The position numbers were made by a program, and so were the translations under genes. Below, in pieces: positions 55,263 through 64,000 of a stretch of DNA of 64,000 nt. The stretch covers positions 124,001 to 188,000 of the forward strand of contig NZ_BMZE01000001.1 in assembly GCF_014652635.1 (NCBI RefSeq), written 5' to 3'. Source of the DNA: Devosia pacifica (GTDB taxonomy: Bacteria > Pseudomonadota > Alphaproteobacteria > Rhizobiales > Devosiaceae). The notes beneath the pieces were generated by a model, which saw only the letters and a list, made by a program, of their open reading frames with translations, was not told where the DNA came from and made no database searches. Position 1 is the stretch's first letter; every line of letters starts with the position of its first letter.

Positions 55263-56006
55263 ATGCTCGGTTTGGGCTGGACGGAGATGCTCGTGCTCGG
55301 GGTCGTGGCCCTGATCGTTATCGGCCCTAAGGACTTGCCTGCTGTCATGCAGCAGGTCGGCAAGTATGTGGGTCAGATCAAGCGGCTGGGTAGTGAGTTT
55401 CAGCGAGAAGTAAATCGTTCGACCGGCCTTGATGAAGTCCGGAACTTGCGCAAGTCGATCACCGAGCCGTTGCGCAAGTCCACCGACGAGATCAGGCGCG
55501 AGTTCAACTCAATATCCAAATCCGGCAAGGTAGAACCCTCAGGCAAGTTGAAGCCGTCAAAGGAGGGCCAGGAAAGCGTTGTCGACGAAATTCGCGCTGC
55601 CGCGAATATGTCGCCAGCACCACCGGTGACGCGCGAGGAACCTCCCGTGGTTACTCCCGACAACCTCTCTGCCGCGCAGGACGATCCCGAAGCCGCTCCG
55701 GTTATGACGAGCCGGGTCAAGGCTGCCGGGCGAACAGGTAGCAAAGCACCAAAGTCTGCTATGCCGAAGTCAGCCGGCACCGGTTCGGACGAGACAGCAG
55801 AAGCCGCGCCGAAAAAGAAGCGTCCGGCCAAAGCTGCGAGCGGCTCAGGTACGAAAAAAGCTGCGCCGAAGGCGCCGTCCTCGAGCGCAAAGGCTCCGCG
55901 TGCGCCGCGTAAGAAGGCCGCCGCACCTGCGCAAAGTACTACCCCTGATACTCCGCCGCCTAACGCGGAGCAGCAATCGACTGACAAAGGGGATGCGCAA
56001 TCATGA
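55263..56006 (+). CDS. tatB: Sec-independent translocase TatB
   Basis: TatB (247 residues) forms the substrate receptor with TatC. It has the conserved N-terminus LGLGWTEMLVLGVVALIVIGPKDLPAVMQQVGKYVG and an amphipathic helix to about residue 75. The tail (90-247) is long, disordered and rich in Ala, Lys and Pro, with runs such as PKKKRPAKAASGSGTKKAAPKAP. Such extended tails are common in this order. It overlaps tatC by 4 bp. Confidence 0.93.
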   Translation: MLGLGWTEMLVLGVVALIVIGPKDLPAVMQQVGKYVGQIKRLGSEFQREVNRSTGLDEVRNLRKSITEPLRKSTDEIRREFNSISKSGKVEPSGKLKPSKEGQESVVDEIRAAANMSPAPPVTREEPPVVTPDNLSAAQDDPEAAPVMTSRVKAAGRTGSKAPKSAMPKSAGTGSDETAEAAPKKKRPAKAASGSGTKKAAPKAPSSSAKAPRAPRKKAAAPAQSTTPDTPPPNAEQQSTDKGDAQS

Positions 56007-56818
56007 CTGACGCCAAGACCCCTTCCAAAGTCGAATCGCCAACCGAGCCGGAGGATGAGCTGGCAGGCAGCGAAGCGCCGCTTCTCGATCACCTTATCGA
56101 ATTGCGCAAACGCCTGATCAATTCGCTGATCGCCATCGGCGTGCTGCTCATTATCTGTTTTATCTTTGCTGGGCAGATTTTCGACGTTCTTCTGGAGCCG
56201 TACCGCAGCGTGGTGCCCAATCCCGAAGATCTGGAATTGATTTATACGGCACCGCAGGAATTTTTCTTCACGCAGTTGAGTGTCGCTTTCTTTGGTGCGC
56301 TTTTCCTCGGCTTTCCGTTCATGGCGACCCAAATCTACATGTTCGTGGCGCCCGGGCTGTACAAGCACGAGCGTTCGGCCTTCGTGCCTTACCTGATCGC
56401 CACTCCGATCTTCTTTCTGCTCGGTGCTTTGCTGGTCTATTTTGTTGTGTTGCCTATGGCCCTTGGGTTTTTCCAGGGGATGCAGACCGATGAAGTGTCG
56501 ATGCTCGTCAAGGTTAGTGAGTACCTTGGCCTCGCAATGACGTTGATCATCGCGTTTGGCGTCTGTTTCCAGCTGCCTGTCATCCTAACGCTGCTAGCGA
56601 AGATAGAGCTGGTAAATTCGCAGATGCTAGGCAAGGGACGGCGCTATGCAATCGTCGCCATTCTTGGTCTGGCTGCCTTCATTACCCCGCCGGACCCGAT
56701 ATCCCAGATCGGCCTTGCGATGCCGGTTTACCTGCTCTACGAACTCTCCATCTGGTCCGTGCGCTGGATAGAGCGTTCACGGGCCAAGGAAGCGGCTGCG
56801 GCCGAATCTTCTGAGTGA
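56003..56818 (+). CDS. tatC: Sec-independent translocase TatC
   Basis: TatC (271 residues), the six-helix core that recognises the RR signal peptide. Marks are APLLDHLIELRKRLINSLIAIG at the cytoplasmic N-terminus, YTAPQEFFFTQLSVAFFGALFLGFP (conserved Glu after TAPQ), VAPGLYKHER and the ending AFITPPDPISQIGLAMPVYLLYELSI. The ATG overlaps the tatB stop. A hairpin follows the gene. Confidence 0.96.
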   Translation: MTDAKTPSKVESPTEPEDELAGSEAPLLDHLIELRKRLINSLIAIGVLLIICFIFAGQIFDVLLEPYRSVVPNPEDLELIYTAPQEFFFTQLSVAFFGALFLGFPFMATQIYMFVAPGLYKHERSAFVPYLIATPIFFLLGALLVYFVVLPMALGFFQGMQTDEVSMLVKVSEYLGLAMTLIIAFGVCFQLPVILTLLAKIELVNSQMLGKGRRYAIVAILGLAAFITPPDPISQIGLAMPVYLLYELSIWSVRWIERSRAKEAAAAESSE

Positions 56819-56823
56819 GTAAG

Positions 56824-56844
56824 CGGGTCCGCAATGCGGGCCCG
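56824..56844 (+). terminator. Hairpin after tatC
   Basis: CGGGTCCG, loop CAATG, CGGGCCCG (one G-U pair), 5 bp after the tatC stop, followed by TTCCGT. Probably a moderate terminator separating tat from serS. Confidence 0.5.
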
Positions 56845-56899
56845 TTCCGTCTGGGATCATAAGAATTCGAGAGGCCGGCCCGTCCGGGCCTGACCATTC

Positions 56900-58237
56900 A
56901 TGTTCGACATCAAGTGGATACGTGCCAACGCTGATGCCTTTGACGCGGCGCTGGCGACACGCGGCGCTCAGCCCAGGTCTGCAGAGTTGCTGGCGCTTGA
57001 CGATCACCGTCGCCAGGTGATCGCGCATCTGAACGAGGCGCAGGAAACGCGCAACGCTGCCTCAAAGCAGATCGGCAAGGCCAAGGCGGAAAAGGACGAT
57101 CAGCGGGCCAGCGCTCTCATGGATGAAGTGGCGCATTTGAAATCCACGATTCAGAAGGGCGAAGCTGAAGAACGCGAGCTTGAAGCCAATCTGCGCCAGA
57201 AGCTTGCGGAACTTCCGAATGTACCCTTGGCCGATGTTCCTGTCGGCGAGGACGAAGACGGCAATGTGGAGTACTTTGGGCCGAACAGCTCTAGAGAGCT
57301 CGCGGCCAAGGCGCGCCCTCCAAAGCCAGAGTTCGCTTTTGCTCCAAAGCAGCATTTTGAACTTGGCGAAGCGCTTGGCGGCATGGATTTCGAGACTGCG
57401 GCCAAGCTTTCGGGCAGCCGATTCGTGGTACTCAAGTCGCAGGTCGCCCGGTTGGAGCGCGCCATCGGGCAGTTCATGCTCGACATGCACACGCTCGAGC
57501 ATGGCTATCTGGAAGTGCAGCCACCGCTGCTGGTCCGCGATGAACCGCTTTACGGTACCGGTCAATTGCCGAAGTTTCTCGCCGACCAGTTCGGCGTGCT
57601 CAAGGATGTGACGGCCGAAGAGCAATCGGAACGGATGTGGCTCATCCCGACTGCCGAGGTGCCGCTGACAAATCTTGTGCGCGAGAGCATTCTCGACGAG
57701 GCCGAATTGCCGCTGCGCTTTACGGCGTTGACTCCGTGCTTCCGATCGGAGGCGGGCTCTGCCGGTCGTGACACACGCGGAATGCTGCGCCAGCACCAGT
57801 TCAATAAGGTCGAGATGGTCTCGATCACCACGCCCGAGCAATCGACTGACGAGCATGAGCGCATGCTTGCTTGCGCCGAGAAGGTTCTTAGCCGCTTGGG
57901 TATCCATTACCGCGTCATGACGCTGTGTACTGGTGACATGGGTTTTGGTGCTCAAAAGACCTATGACATCGAGGCTTGGTTGCCCGGTCAGGACACGTAC
58001 CGTGAAATCTCTTCGGTGTCCGTGTGCGGTGACTTCCAGGCGCGGCGCATGGATGCTCGCTATCGTCCGAAAGACGGCAAGCCTCGCTACGTCCACACCC
58101 TCAACGGCTCCGGTACTGCCGTTGGCCGTGCACTGATTGCGGTGATGGAAAACTACCAGCAGGAAGATGGCTCGATCGCCATTCCTGACGCGCTGCAACC
58201 GTATATGGGCGGCCTCACCGCGATCGGTAATAGCTGA
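56900..58237 (+). CDS. serS: Seryl-tRNA synthetase
   Basis: Class II synthetase charging tRNA-Ser, 445 residues. The N-terminal tRNA-binding coiled coil (about 28-105) begins [22 protein letters not shown]. The catalytic core has [57 protein letters not shown] (motif 2) and motif 3 in [27 protein letters not shown]. Its TGA shares its final A with the surE ATG, so the two are coupled. Confidence 0.97.
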   Translation: MFDIKWIRANADAFDAALATRGAQPRSAELLALDDHRRQVIAHLNEAQETRNAASKQIGKAKAEKDDQRASALMDEVAHLKSTIQKGEAEERELEANLRQKLAELPNVPLADVPVGEDEDGNVEYFGPNSSRELAAKARPPKPEFAFAPKQHFELGEALGGMDFETAAKLSGSRFVVLKSQVARLERAIGQFMLDMHTLEHGYLEVQPPLLVRDEPLYGTGQLPKFLADQFGVLKDVTAEEQSERMWLIPTAEVPLTNLVRESILDEAELPLRFTALTPCFRSEAGSAGRDTRGMLRQHQFNKVEMVSITTPEQSTDEHERMLACAEKVLSRLGIHYRVMTLCTGDMGFGAQKTYDIEAWLPGQDTYREISSVSVCGDFQARRMDARYRPKDGKPRYVHTLNGSGTAVGRALIAVMENYQQEDGSIAIPDALQPYMGGLTAIGNS

Positions 58238-59016
58238 TGACACAATCCCCGCGCATCCTCGTCACCAATGATGATGGTATCGATGCGCCGGGGCTGGCGG
58301 TCTTGAAGCAGATTGCCGAGACAATCAGCGATGACGTCTGGGTTGTCGCGCCTGGCGGCAATCAGAGTGGGGCAGGGCACCGGTTTAGCTTTGGCCGCGA
58401 GCTCACCGCGCAAAAGCGCGATGATCGCAGTTACGCCATCGACACCGCCTCGCCAGCAGACTGCGTGGTTTATGGCTGCACTCATCTGCTCGTCGATCGA
58501 AAACCCGATATCGTCCTTTCCGGCGTCAATAACGGGCAGAACCTCGGCGATATCGTTCACTGTTCGGGCACTGCTGCAGGCGCCCGCGAAGGAGCCATGC
58601 AGGGCGCACTGGGCATCGCGCTCAGCCAGGCTGTCGATTATGCCCACACACGTGAAGTACACTGGGATGTGGCAGGTCGGTTCGGTGCCGCAATCGTTCG
58701 GCAACTGCATGCCGAGTTCCGCCCCGGCAGCGACATCTATTATAACGTGAACTTTCCACTGGGCCGCCCAGAGGACGTCAGCGGCATCCGGCTCGTGCCG
58801 CACCAGCGGTTCGCGCATTCCCCGTTTGGCTACTATGCCAGCGACAACCCGGATCATTTCTTCATCGCCATTCCGAAAACGCCCCTGCCGCTCGATCGGG
58901 AGGCGGACTTCGAAGTGCTGCATCGCGATCGGGCGATTACCGTTACGCCACTAACTCTGGTGCAAACCGATGAGGCGGAACGCCAGCGTTTGTCGGGGAA
59001 ACTGGCCCTCGATTGA
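58237..59016 (+). CDS. surE: 5'-nucleotidase SurE
   Basis: A 259-residue SurE, a metal-dependent nucleoside-5'-monophosphate phosphatase linked to stationary-phase survival. Metal ligands: Asp-Asp in ILVTNDDGIDAPGL, Ser in GGNQSGAGHRFS and Asn in LSGVNNGQNLGDIVHCSGTAAGAREG. Length is normal. It overlaps serS by one base. A pcm gene commonly follows surE; here the next gene is the NlpD-like lipoprotein. Confidence 0.95.
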   Translation: MTQSPRILVTNDDGIDAPGLAVLKQIAETISDDVWVVAPGGNQSGAGHRFSFGRELTAQKRDDRSYAIDTASPADCVVYGCTHLLVDRKPDIVLSGVNNGQNLGDIVHCSGTAAGAREGAMQGALGIALSQAVDYAHTREVHWDVAGRFGAAIVRQLHAEFRPGSDIYYNVNFPLGRPEDVSGIRLVPHQRFAHSPFGYYASDNPDHFFIAIPKTPLPLDREADFEVLHRDRAITVTPLTLVQTDEAERQRLSGKLALD

Positions 59017-59142
59017 GCCTTAACCTTACCTAATCGAGAATCTCGGCCAAAACTTTATTCAAAACGCGCCAACTTTAAGCTCGCTTTTACCTTACCGCGT
59101 TTACCTTGCAGGTGTGTCAAGTACCTGCGTACGAGTGAGCTA

Positions 59143-60402
59143 ATGAGTATCCGCGTATCCCGTAGGACGTCGAAGAACGTCATGGCGCTCGCTGGCCTGA
59201 TGGTCGGTGCCGTCGCACTTTCGGGGTGTACTGCGCTCGGAAGCCGGAGTTTCGGCGACCAAATGACCACTGGATCAAGTGCGCAGTCCACACCCAGTAA
59301 TCTCAACCAAACAATGCCGTCGTCTCTGGGCGCTCCACAGCAGGTGGCGCAAGGGCCGTTCGTGCCTCCAGCCGCTGTCGGCGGGTCCATGGCTCAGGCC
59401 GGTTTTGCGCCGCCTCAGCAGACCGCGTTCGCGACCGGAGCGGGTAGTGGTGGTTCCGTTTCCACCAGTTCCCTTCCTGCCTTGAGTTCAACCACTACGG
59501 GAATCCCGCAAGCCATGCCTGCACAGCAAGCCTCTGCGTCGGTTGCAGCACCAACACAAACTGCTGCCCTTGGCGCCCCACCGTCAAACCTCGGCAGCTT
59601 GCCGGCCAACGATACTACGCCGCGGCCGCAGCCGACCCAGGCCGCTGCGACATCTGGCGGCGGGACATATACCCACACTATTCAGAGTGGCGAGTCGCTT
59701 TACACCATCGCGCGTCGTTACGATGTGACGACGCAGTCGCTAGTTCATGCCAATGCGCTGTCCTCTCCTGACCGAATCGTGGTCGGCCAGAAGCTCGTGA
59801 TACCCGGGCGCTCTGACCTTCTTGGCACGCAGGCGACGACGCCCGCGCCGGCTCAGCCACAGCGTACCGAAGTTGCGAGCGTAACGCCGGCGCAGCCGAC
59901 ACCGGTTGCTGCGCCAGCAGAGCCTGCCCAGCAGGCCCAGGCCACGCAGCAGCAGGTGCAGCCCCAACAGCCGGAGCCAACACAGCAGGCTTCTGCTCCC
60001 AAAGCTTCGACCCCGACGCCAGAGCCATCAATGTCAGGCGCCGACAACTTCCGCTGGCCTGCAAACGGGCGCGTCATCACCGATTTCGCCGCGTCCAAGG
60101 GTACGGGCATCAATATCGAACTGCCTGAGGGTACCTCAGTGCAGGCCGCTGAAAACGGCACCGTCATCTATACGGGTTCCGGCGTTGAGGGTTACGGCAA
60201 CCTGGTTCTCGTCCGCCATCCCAACGGATACGTGTCCGCTTACGCCCACCTGAAGTCTATCGGTGTGAACAAGGGTCAGGTCGTCTCGCGCGGCGACGCT
60301 ATCGGCTCGTCGGGCATGACCGGCTCGGTCAGTCGTCCACAACTACACTTCGAACTGCGCAAGGGCGCGACACCGGTCGATCCGATGCCGCTACTCGGCT
60401 AA
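59143..60402 (+). CDS. NlpD/DipM-like LysM-M23 lipoprotein
   Basis: A 419-residue lipoprotein: signal ending in lipobox ALSGC (Cys29), a long Pro/Gln/Ala/Ser-rich linker, one LysM domain (about 176-220, YTHTIQSGESLYTIARRYDVTTQ), another linker, and a C-terminal LytM/M23 domain (306-417). The zinc ligands are degenerate: INIELPEGTSVQAAENG lacks HxxxD and the HxH is RPQLHFEL, with Gln for the first His. It is therefore probably a non-catalytic amidase activator at division sites, like NlpD. Confidence 0.9.
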   Translation: MSIRVSRRTSKNVMALAGLMVGAVALSGCTALGSRSFGDQMTTGSSAQSTPSNLNQTMPSSLGAPQQVAQGPFVPPAAVGGSMAQAGFAPPQQTAFATGAGSGGSVSTSSLPALSSTTTGIPQAMPAQQASASVAAPTQTAALGAPPSNLGSLPANDTTPRPQPTQAAATSGGGTYTHTIQSGESLYTIARRYDVTTQSLVHANALSSPDRIVVGQKLVIPGRSDLLGTQATTPAPAQPQRTEVASVTPAQPTPVAAPAEPAQQAQATQQQVQPQQPEPTQQASAPKASTPTPEPSMSGADNFRWPANGRVITDFAASKGTGINIELPEGTSVQAAENGTVIYTGSGVEGYGNLVLVRHPNGYVSAYAHLKSIGVNKGQVVSRGDAIGSSGMTGSVSRPQLHFELRKGATPVDPMPLLG

Positions 60403-60424
60403 GCTTCCCCTCCGGGAAACCTTG

Positions 60425-60449
60425 GGCCCCGGCTTCAAAGGCTGGGGCC
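60425..60449 (+). terminator. Terminator after the NlpD-like gene
   Basis: GGCCCC with GGGGCC, extended by a G-U and two G-C pairs around a 7-nt loop, then TTTGCTGTTT. It lies between convergent genes, 22 bp after the lipoprotein stop. Confidence 0.7.
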
Positions 60450-60459
60450 TTTGCTGTTT

Positions 60460-61338
60460 CTAGATGGCTTTGCCCAGTTCCCCTGCAAGGGTTCTCACGA
60501 ACTGGATGGCGACGCGTCCGGATCTGGCGCCGCGCGTCGCGGCCCATTCGATCGCGCGAGCATGCAACGCATCGGTCGCGATCTCGAGACCATAGTGGTC
60601 CGCATAGGCATCGACCATGCTCAAATAGGTCGGCTGGTCGCAGTTGTGAAAGCCGAGCCAGAGGCCAAAACGATCTGACAACGAGACCTTTTCCTCCACT
60701 GCTTCGCCAGGATTTATGGCGGTGGAGCGCTCGTTTTCAATCATCTCGCGCGGCATCAGGTGCCGTCTGTTCGAGGTGGCATAGAACAAGACATTATCCG
60801 GCCGGCCCTCAAGCCCTCCGTCGAGCACAGTCTTGAGCGACTTGTATGTCGCCTCGCCACTGTCAAAACTCAGATCATCGCAAAAGATGATAAACCGGGC
60901 AGGCTGAGAGGCGATTTGCCGCATCAGGTTCGGTAGGCTCTCAATGTCCTCGCGATTGATCTCGATCAGCACCAGACGGGCGTTTGAAGACTCCTCGCGT
61001 GCAGAAATGTCAGCATGGATAGCTTTGACCAGCGAGCTCTTGCCCATCCCGCGCGCGCCCCACAGCAGGGCGTTGTTGGCGCCGTGACCGCGCGCGAACT
61101 GCTCGGTATTGCGCAGCAGGATATCCTGAACCTGATCAATGCCCTTGAGCATGGCGAGCGGAACCCGGCTGACCTTGGGGACCGGTTTCAGGCTGGCAAG
61201 TTCCGCGTCCCACCGGTACGCGTCGGCGTCGCCGAGAGTGGAAATGGAGGAGGGTTGGGCGGGCGCGAGATGCTCCAGCGCACGCGCGATTGACGCCAGG
61301 GAGGCCGCAATCTCTGCCAGGTGTTTTTCGTTCTCCAA
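60460..61338 (-). CDS. DUF815-family AAA+ ATPase
   Basis: A 292-residue P-loop ATPase of DUF815 (COG2607). Walker A is LLWGARGMGKSSLVKAI, Walker B FIIFCDDLSFD, a sensor-like Asn in ATSNRRHLMP, and the conserved SLSDRFGLWLGFHNCDQ. The cellular role is not established. I choose a TTG start at 61338 because AGGAG lies 6 nt upstream; the frame extends to another TTG at 61392, and no ATG is available near the N-terminus. It is divergent from yajC and adjacent to the NlpD-like gene. Confidence 0.88.
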   Translation of the reverse strand: MENEKHLAEIAASLASIARALEHLAPAQPSSISTLGDADAYRWDAELASLKPVPKVSRVPLAMLKGIDQVQDILLRNTEQFARGHGANNALLWGARGMGKSSLVKAIHADISAREESSNARLVLIEINREDIESLPNLMRQIASQPARFIIFCDDLSFDSGEATYKSLKTVLDGGLEGRPDNVLFYATSNRRHLMPREMIENERSTAINPGEAVEEKVSLSDRFGLWLGFHNCDQPTYLSMVDAYADHYGLEIATDALHARAIEWAATRGARSGRVAIQFVRTLAGELGKAI

Positions 61339-61527
61339 GCTCTGCTCCTGTGTCTGGCGCGTCAATTTGTGGCGCGGCGTTTGCCTTTGCAATCCTCAGG
61401 GGCGCTCTGTATAGTCCGCGCGATTTTGACGGGGTAGGCCAATGGCGCCTGATCCGTCCAGAAGCGCCTCGTATGGACGCGCCTCTGACCAACAGCACCC
61501 CCTGAAATGCCTTGAGGAGCCTTATCA

Positions 61528-61872
61528 ATGTTCGTTACCCCCGCTTATGCGCAGGCCGCCGGTGCTCCGGCCGGAGGCGGATTCGCTGATATCCTGATTC
61601 AGTTGATGCCGATCCTGCTGCTGGTGGTGATCTTCTGGCTGCTGATCTTCCGTCCGCAGCAGAAGCGCATGAAGGCACAACAGGCGATGCTAAGCGCAAT
61701 TCGTCGGGGTGACACCGTGGTGACGACCGGCGGTATTGTCGGCAAGGTCACGCGCGCCGTTGATGGCGAAGATCTTGAGGTCGAGATCTCGCAGGGTGTG
61801 AAAGTCAAGATCGTTCGGAGCATGGTTGCGGACGTCCGCTCCAAAGCCGAGCCTGTGAACGACAACAAATAA
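61528..61872 (+). CDS. yajC: Preprotein translocase subunit YajC
   Basis: A 114-residue YajC, the accessory subunit that associates with SecDF. One membrane helix (ILIQLMPILLLVVIFWLLIF) is followed by RPQQKRMKAQQAML and the small soluble domain RRGDTVVTTGGIVGKVTRA. GAGGAG precedes the ATG. It is 43 bp upstream of secDF, the normal order. Confidence 0.95.
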   Translation: MFVTPAYAQAAGAPAGGGFADILIQLMPILLLVVIFWLLIFRPQQKRMKAQQAMLSAIRRGDTVVTTGGIVGKVTRAVDGEDLEVEISQGVKVKIVRSMVADVRSKAEPVNDNK

Positions 61873-61915
61873 TCCGCCTGAAGCCAGGCAATTACCTCCG
61901 ATTCTGGACGCCTAG

Positions 61916-64000
61916 ATGCTGCAGTTTTCTCCGTTCCGCACCGTGTTGATCGTTCTGGTCGCGCTGTGCGCGATTATGTTCACGCTGCCTAATTTCTTCA
62001 CGAAGGAACAGGTGGCGGCGTGGCCGGATTGGCTGCCAAAGCAATCGGTTGTCCTCGGTCTCGATCTGCAGGGGGGGTCTCACCTTCTTCTGCAGGTCAA
62101 TCGCGAAGGCATCATCGCAGAGAGGCTTTCCGATCTGCGGCGTGATGCACGCACGGTGCTGGCTAACGAAAACGGCATCGGCAACATTATCACGACGAAC
62201 CCCGACGCCAACGAGATCGTGATCGAGCTGACCGATCCGGATCAGCGTGAGCAGGCTCGGCAGGCCATTCAAGGTCTGCAGAACACCCTGTCGAACTCAA
62301 TGTTCGCTGTCGGCGGTGTGGAGGAACTCTCGTTCGGTGAGACCTCTAGCGGTCGCTTGACGGTCGGACTGACGCCAGATGGTGTCGAGCAGCGTATGAG
62401 CGCCTTGGTGGCGCAATCTATCGAGGTGATCCGCAAACGCGTCGACGAGCTCGGGACAACGGAACCCACGATCCAGCGCCAGGGCGACGATCGCGTCCTG
62501 GTTCAAGTCCCGGGTTTCGATGATTCCGAGCGGTTGAAGGACATTATCTCGCGCACAGCGCGTCTGACCTTCCATATGGTCTATCCGGGCCTCAGCGCTG
62601 CACAGGCAGAGGCGCAGGGCCTGCCCGCGGGCACCCGTGTCGTTCCGAGCCAGACTGGCGGCAATGAGCTCATTTACGATGAGGTCGCACTTGGCGGTGA
62701 ATCGCTGATCGATGCCCAGCCGAGCTATGACCAGCAAACCAACCGCCCGGTCGTGACCTTCCGCTTCGACACCCGCGGCGCGATAACCTTCGGCGAAATC
62801 ACCTCGCGCAATGTCGGCCAGCGCTTCGCGGTCGTCCTTGATAATCAGGTGATCACGGCTCCGGTCATCCAGCAACCGATCACTGGCGGTACAGGCCAGA
62901 TCTCAGGCAATTTCACCACGGAGACAGCAAACGATCTGGCGGTGTTGCTGCGTGCTGGTGCTCTGCCGGCAAGCCTCGATATTGTTGAAGAGCGCTCTGT
63001 CGGTCCAAGCCTCGGTGCTGACAGCGTGCGCGCCGGTGTGACTGCCGGCATCATCGGCGGTCTGGCGACGGTGGTGTTCATGCTGATCGCATACGGTCTG
63101 TTTGGTGTTTTCGCCAACCTCGCTCTGGTATTGAACGTCACCACCATTGTTGGCGCGATGTCGCTTCTCGGCGCGACGCTCACACTGCCGGGCATTGCCG
63201 GTATCGTCTTGACCATCGGCATGGCCGTCGACTCCAACGTGCTGATCTACGAGCGTATTCGTGAGGAGCAGCGAAACGGTCGGTCAGTGGTGCAGTCGAT
63301 TCAGGCCGGTTTCGACAACGCCATGAGCGCGATTCTCGACTCCAACGTCACTACTCTGATCGCAGCTGCCGTACTGTTCTTCCTTGGCTCGGGACCGGTA
63401 CAGGGCTTCGCGGTGACGCTTGGCCTTGGTATTCTGACGACGCTGTTTACCGCGTATTTTGTGACGCTTTTCATCGTTGGCCGCTGGTACGCGTGGAAGC
63501 GCCCGAAGACGCTGAAGATCCAGCTCACCCGCTTCATCCCTGATGATACGCACATCCCCTTCATGTCGTGGCGCAAGACCGCGCTGATATTCTCAGTACT
63601 GCTGTCTGTGCTGTCCATTGGCTGGTTCGGCATACACGGGCTGGCCCTCGGTATCGATTTCAAGGGTGGCTCATCCATTGAGGTGCAATCAACCGAGGGC
63701 CCAGCGGATCTATCGGCCATTCGCAGTGCATTGGGCGAACTCGAACTCGGTGAAGTACAGGTACAGGGTTTCGGTTCGCCTGAGGATGTGCTGGTTCGCA
63801 TTGAAGCGCAGGAGGGCGGCGAAGGCGCCCAACAGGAGACGGTCGACCAGGTCAGCACTGTTCTCACTGACGCGGGTTACGATATCCGTCGAGTAGAAAG
63901 CGTCGGACCGACTGTTTCCGGTGAATTGGCCTTAAGCAGTGCCATCGGCTTGTCAGTGGCTGTTCTCGGTATCCTGATTTACCTGTGGTTCCGGTTCGAG
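61916..64000 (+). CDS. secDF: Fused protein-export membrane protein SecD-SecF, 3' truncated by window
   Basis: 695 codons are visible from ATG 61916 and the gene continues past the window. SecD features: N-terminal helix, VVLGLDLQGGSHLLLQVN, the P1 periplasmic domain, then GIAGIVLTIGMAVDSNVLIYERIREE. Without a stop codon, SecD runs through RWYAWKRPKTLKIQLTRFIP into SecF, marked by ALGIDFKGGSSIEVQ and VGPTVSGELALSSAIG. SecDF uses the proton gradient to pull secreted proteins across the membrane. The fused form is usual in Hyphomicrobiales. It follows yajC, with which it is probably co-transcribed. Confidence 0.95.
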   Translation, partial: MLQFSPFRTVLIVLVALCAIMFTLPNFFTKEQVAAWPDWLPKQSVVLGLDLQGGSHLLLQVNREGIIAERLSDLRRDARTVLANENGIGNIITTNPDANEIVIELTDPDQREQARQAIQGLQNTLSNSMFAVGGVEELSFGETSSGRLTVGLTPDGVEQRMSALVAQSIEVIRKRVDELGTTEPTIQRQGDDRVLVQVPGFDDSERLKDIISRTARLTFHMVYPGLSAAQAEAQGLPAGTRVVPSQTGGNELIYDEVALGGESLIDAQPSYDQQTNRPVVTFRFDTRGAITFGEITSRNVGQRFAVVLDNQVITAPVIQQPITGGTGQISGNFTTETANDLAVLLRAGALPASLDIVEERSVGPSLGADSVRAGVTAGIIGGLATVVFMLIAYGLFGVFANLALVLNVTTIVGAMSLLGATLTLPGIAGIVLTIGMAVDSNVLIYERIREEQRNGRSVVQSIQAGFDNAMSAILDSNVTTLIAAAVLFFLGSGPVQGFAVTLGLGILTTLFTAYFVTLFIVGRWYAWKRPKTLKIQLTRFIPDDTHIPFMSWRKTALIFSVLLSVLSIGWFGIHGLALGIDFKGGSSIEVQSTEGPADLSAIRSALGELELGEVQVQGFGSPEDVLVRIEAQEGGEGAQQETVDQVSTVLTDAGYDIRRVESVGPTVSGELALSSAIGLSVAVLGILIYLWFRFE

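Noticed and set aside
57062..58243. A 393-codon open frame antisense to serS
   Set aside because: Shadow of a highly conserved synthetase gene; no recognisable domain.
59020..59034. Possible CtrA box (TTAA-N7-TAAT) before the NlpD-like gene
   Set aside because: The second half-site differs at two of four bases from TTAA; too weak to claim.

Overview
The window is a stretch of alphaproteobacterial chromosome, most likely from the order Hyphomicrobiales (Rhizobiales). The evidence is gene order and content. The lipid A gene lpxB sits next to gltA, gltX and comEC. A PopZ-type (DUF2497) gene lies between tolC and valS. A complete suf operon follows tyrS and a small hydrolase. The run argS, SPOR, scpA, scpB, tatA, tatB, tatC, serS, surE, nlpD, yajC ends in a fused secDF. 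I see no insertion sequence, prophage, CRISPR array or plasmid function; nearly everything is dense, GC-rich core genome. The assignment is from recognised families and synteny, not from a database search.

Layout. 0-6.4 kb: lipid A synthesis (lpxI end, lpxB), citrate synthase, glutamyl-tRNA synthetase and ComEC. 6.4-10.9 kb: a divergent sugar-acid cluster (SMP-30 lactonase, KDPGal aldolase and KDGal kinase on the minus strand; an IlvD/Edd dehydratase on the plus strand) around a 248-bp region with a 23-bp dyad. These four steps can convert an aldonolactone, probably galactonolactone, to pyruvate and glyceraldehyde-3-phosphate. 10.9-20.6 kb: a deformylase-like protein that has lost its metal ligands, a small cytochrome c, prfB with a programmed +1 frameshift, an M23 peptidase, a one-cysteine Bcp peroxiredoxin, a giant AsmA-like protein, tyrS and a small hydrolase. 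20.6-29.5 kb: an eight-gene suf operon with two cysteine desulfurases, a VOC protein and an Irr-like dyad at its promoter, followed by an aroA of unusual subtype.

29.5-37 kb: a looser accessory-like region with a cysteine synthase, DNA photolyase, SRPBCC protein, tRNA-Asn, mobA-like gene, an Asp-rich secreted protein, a DUF1275 membrane protein, tRNA-Cys, a short-chain dehydrogenase and a UspA gene preceded by an FNR/FixK-type box. 37-47.6 kb: a Pcm-like methyltransferase, tolC, popZ, valS (with an attenuator-like leader), a secreted Sel1 protein, exonuclease III and two tandem serine hydrolases. 47.7-64 kb: erpA, dgt, argS, an SPOR envelope protein, condensin partners scpAB, the Tat translocon, serS, surE, an NlpD-like lipoprotein, a DUF815 ATPase, yajC and the start of secDF, which runs off the window.

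The most useful second looks are the inactivated deformylase homologue, the stacked hairpins before valS, the FNR-type promoter of uspA, the Irr-like element before suf, the atypical aroA and Pcm, and the Asp-rich exported protein. I did not find a multi-gene system that is clearly undescribed.
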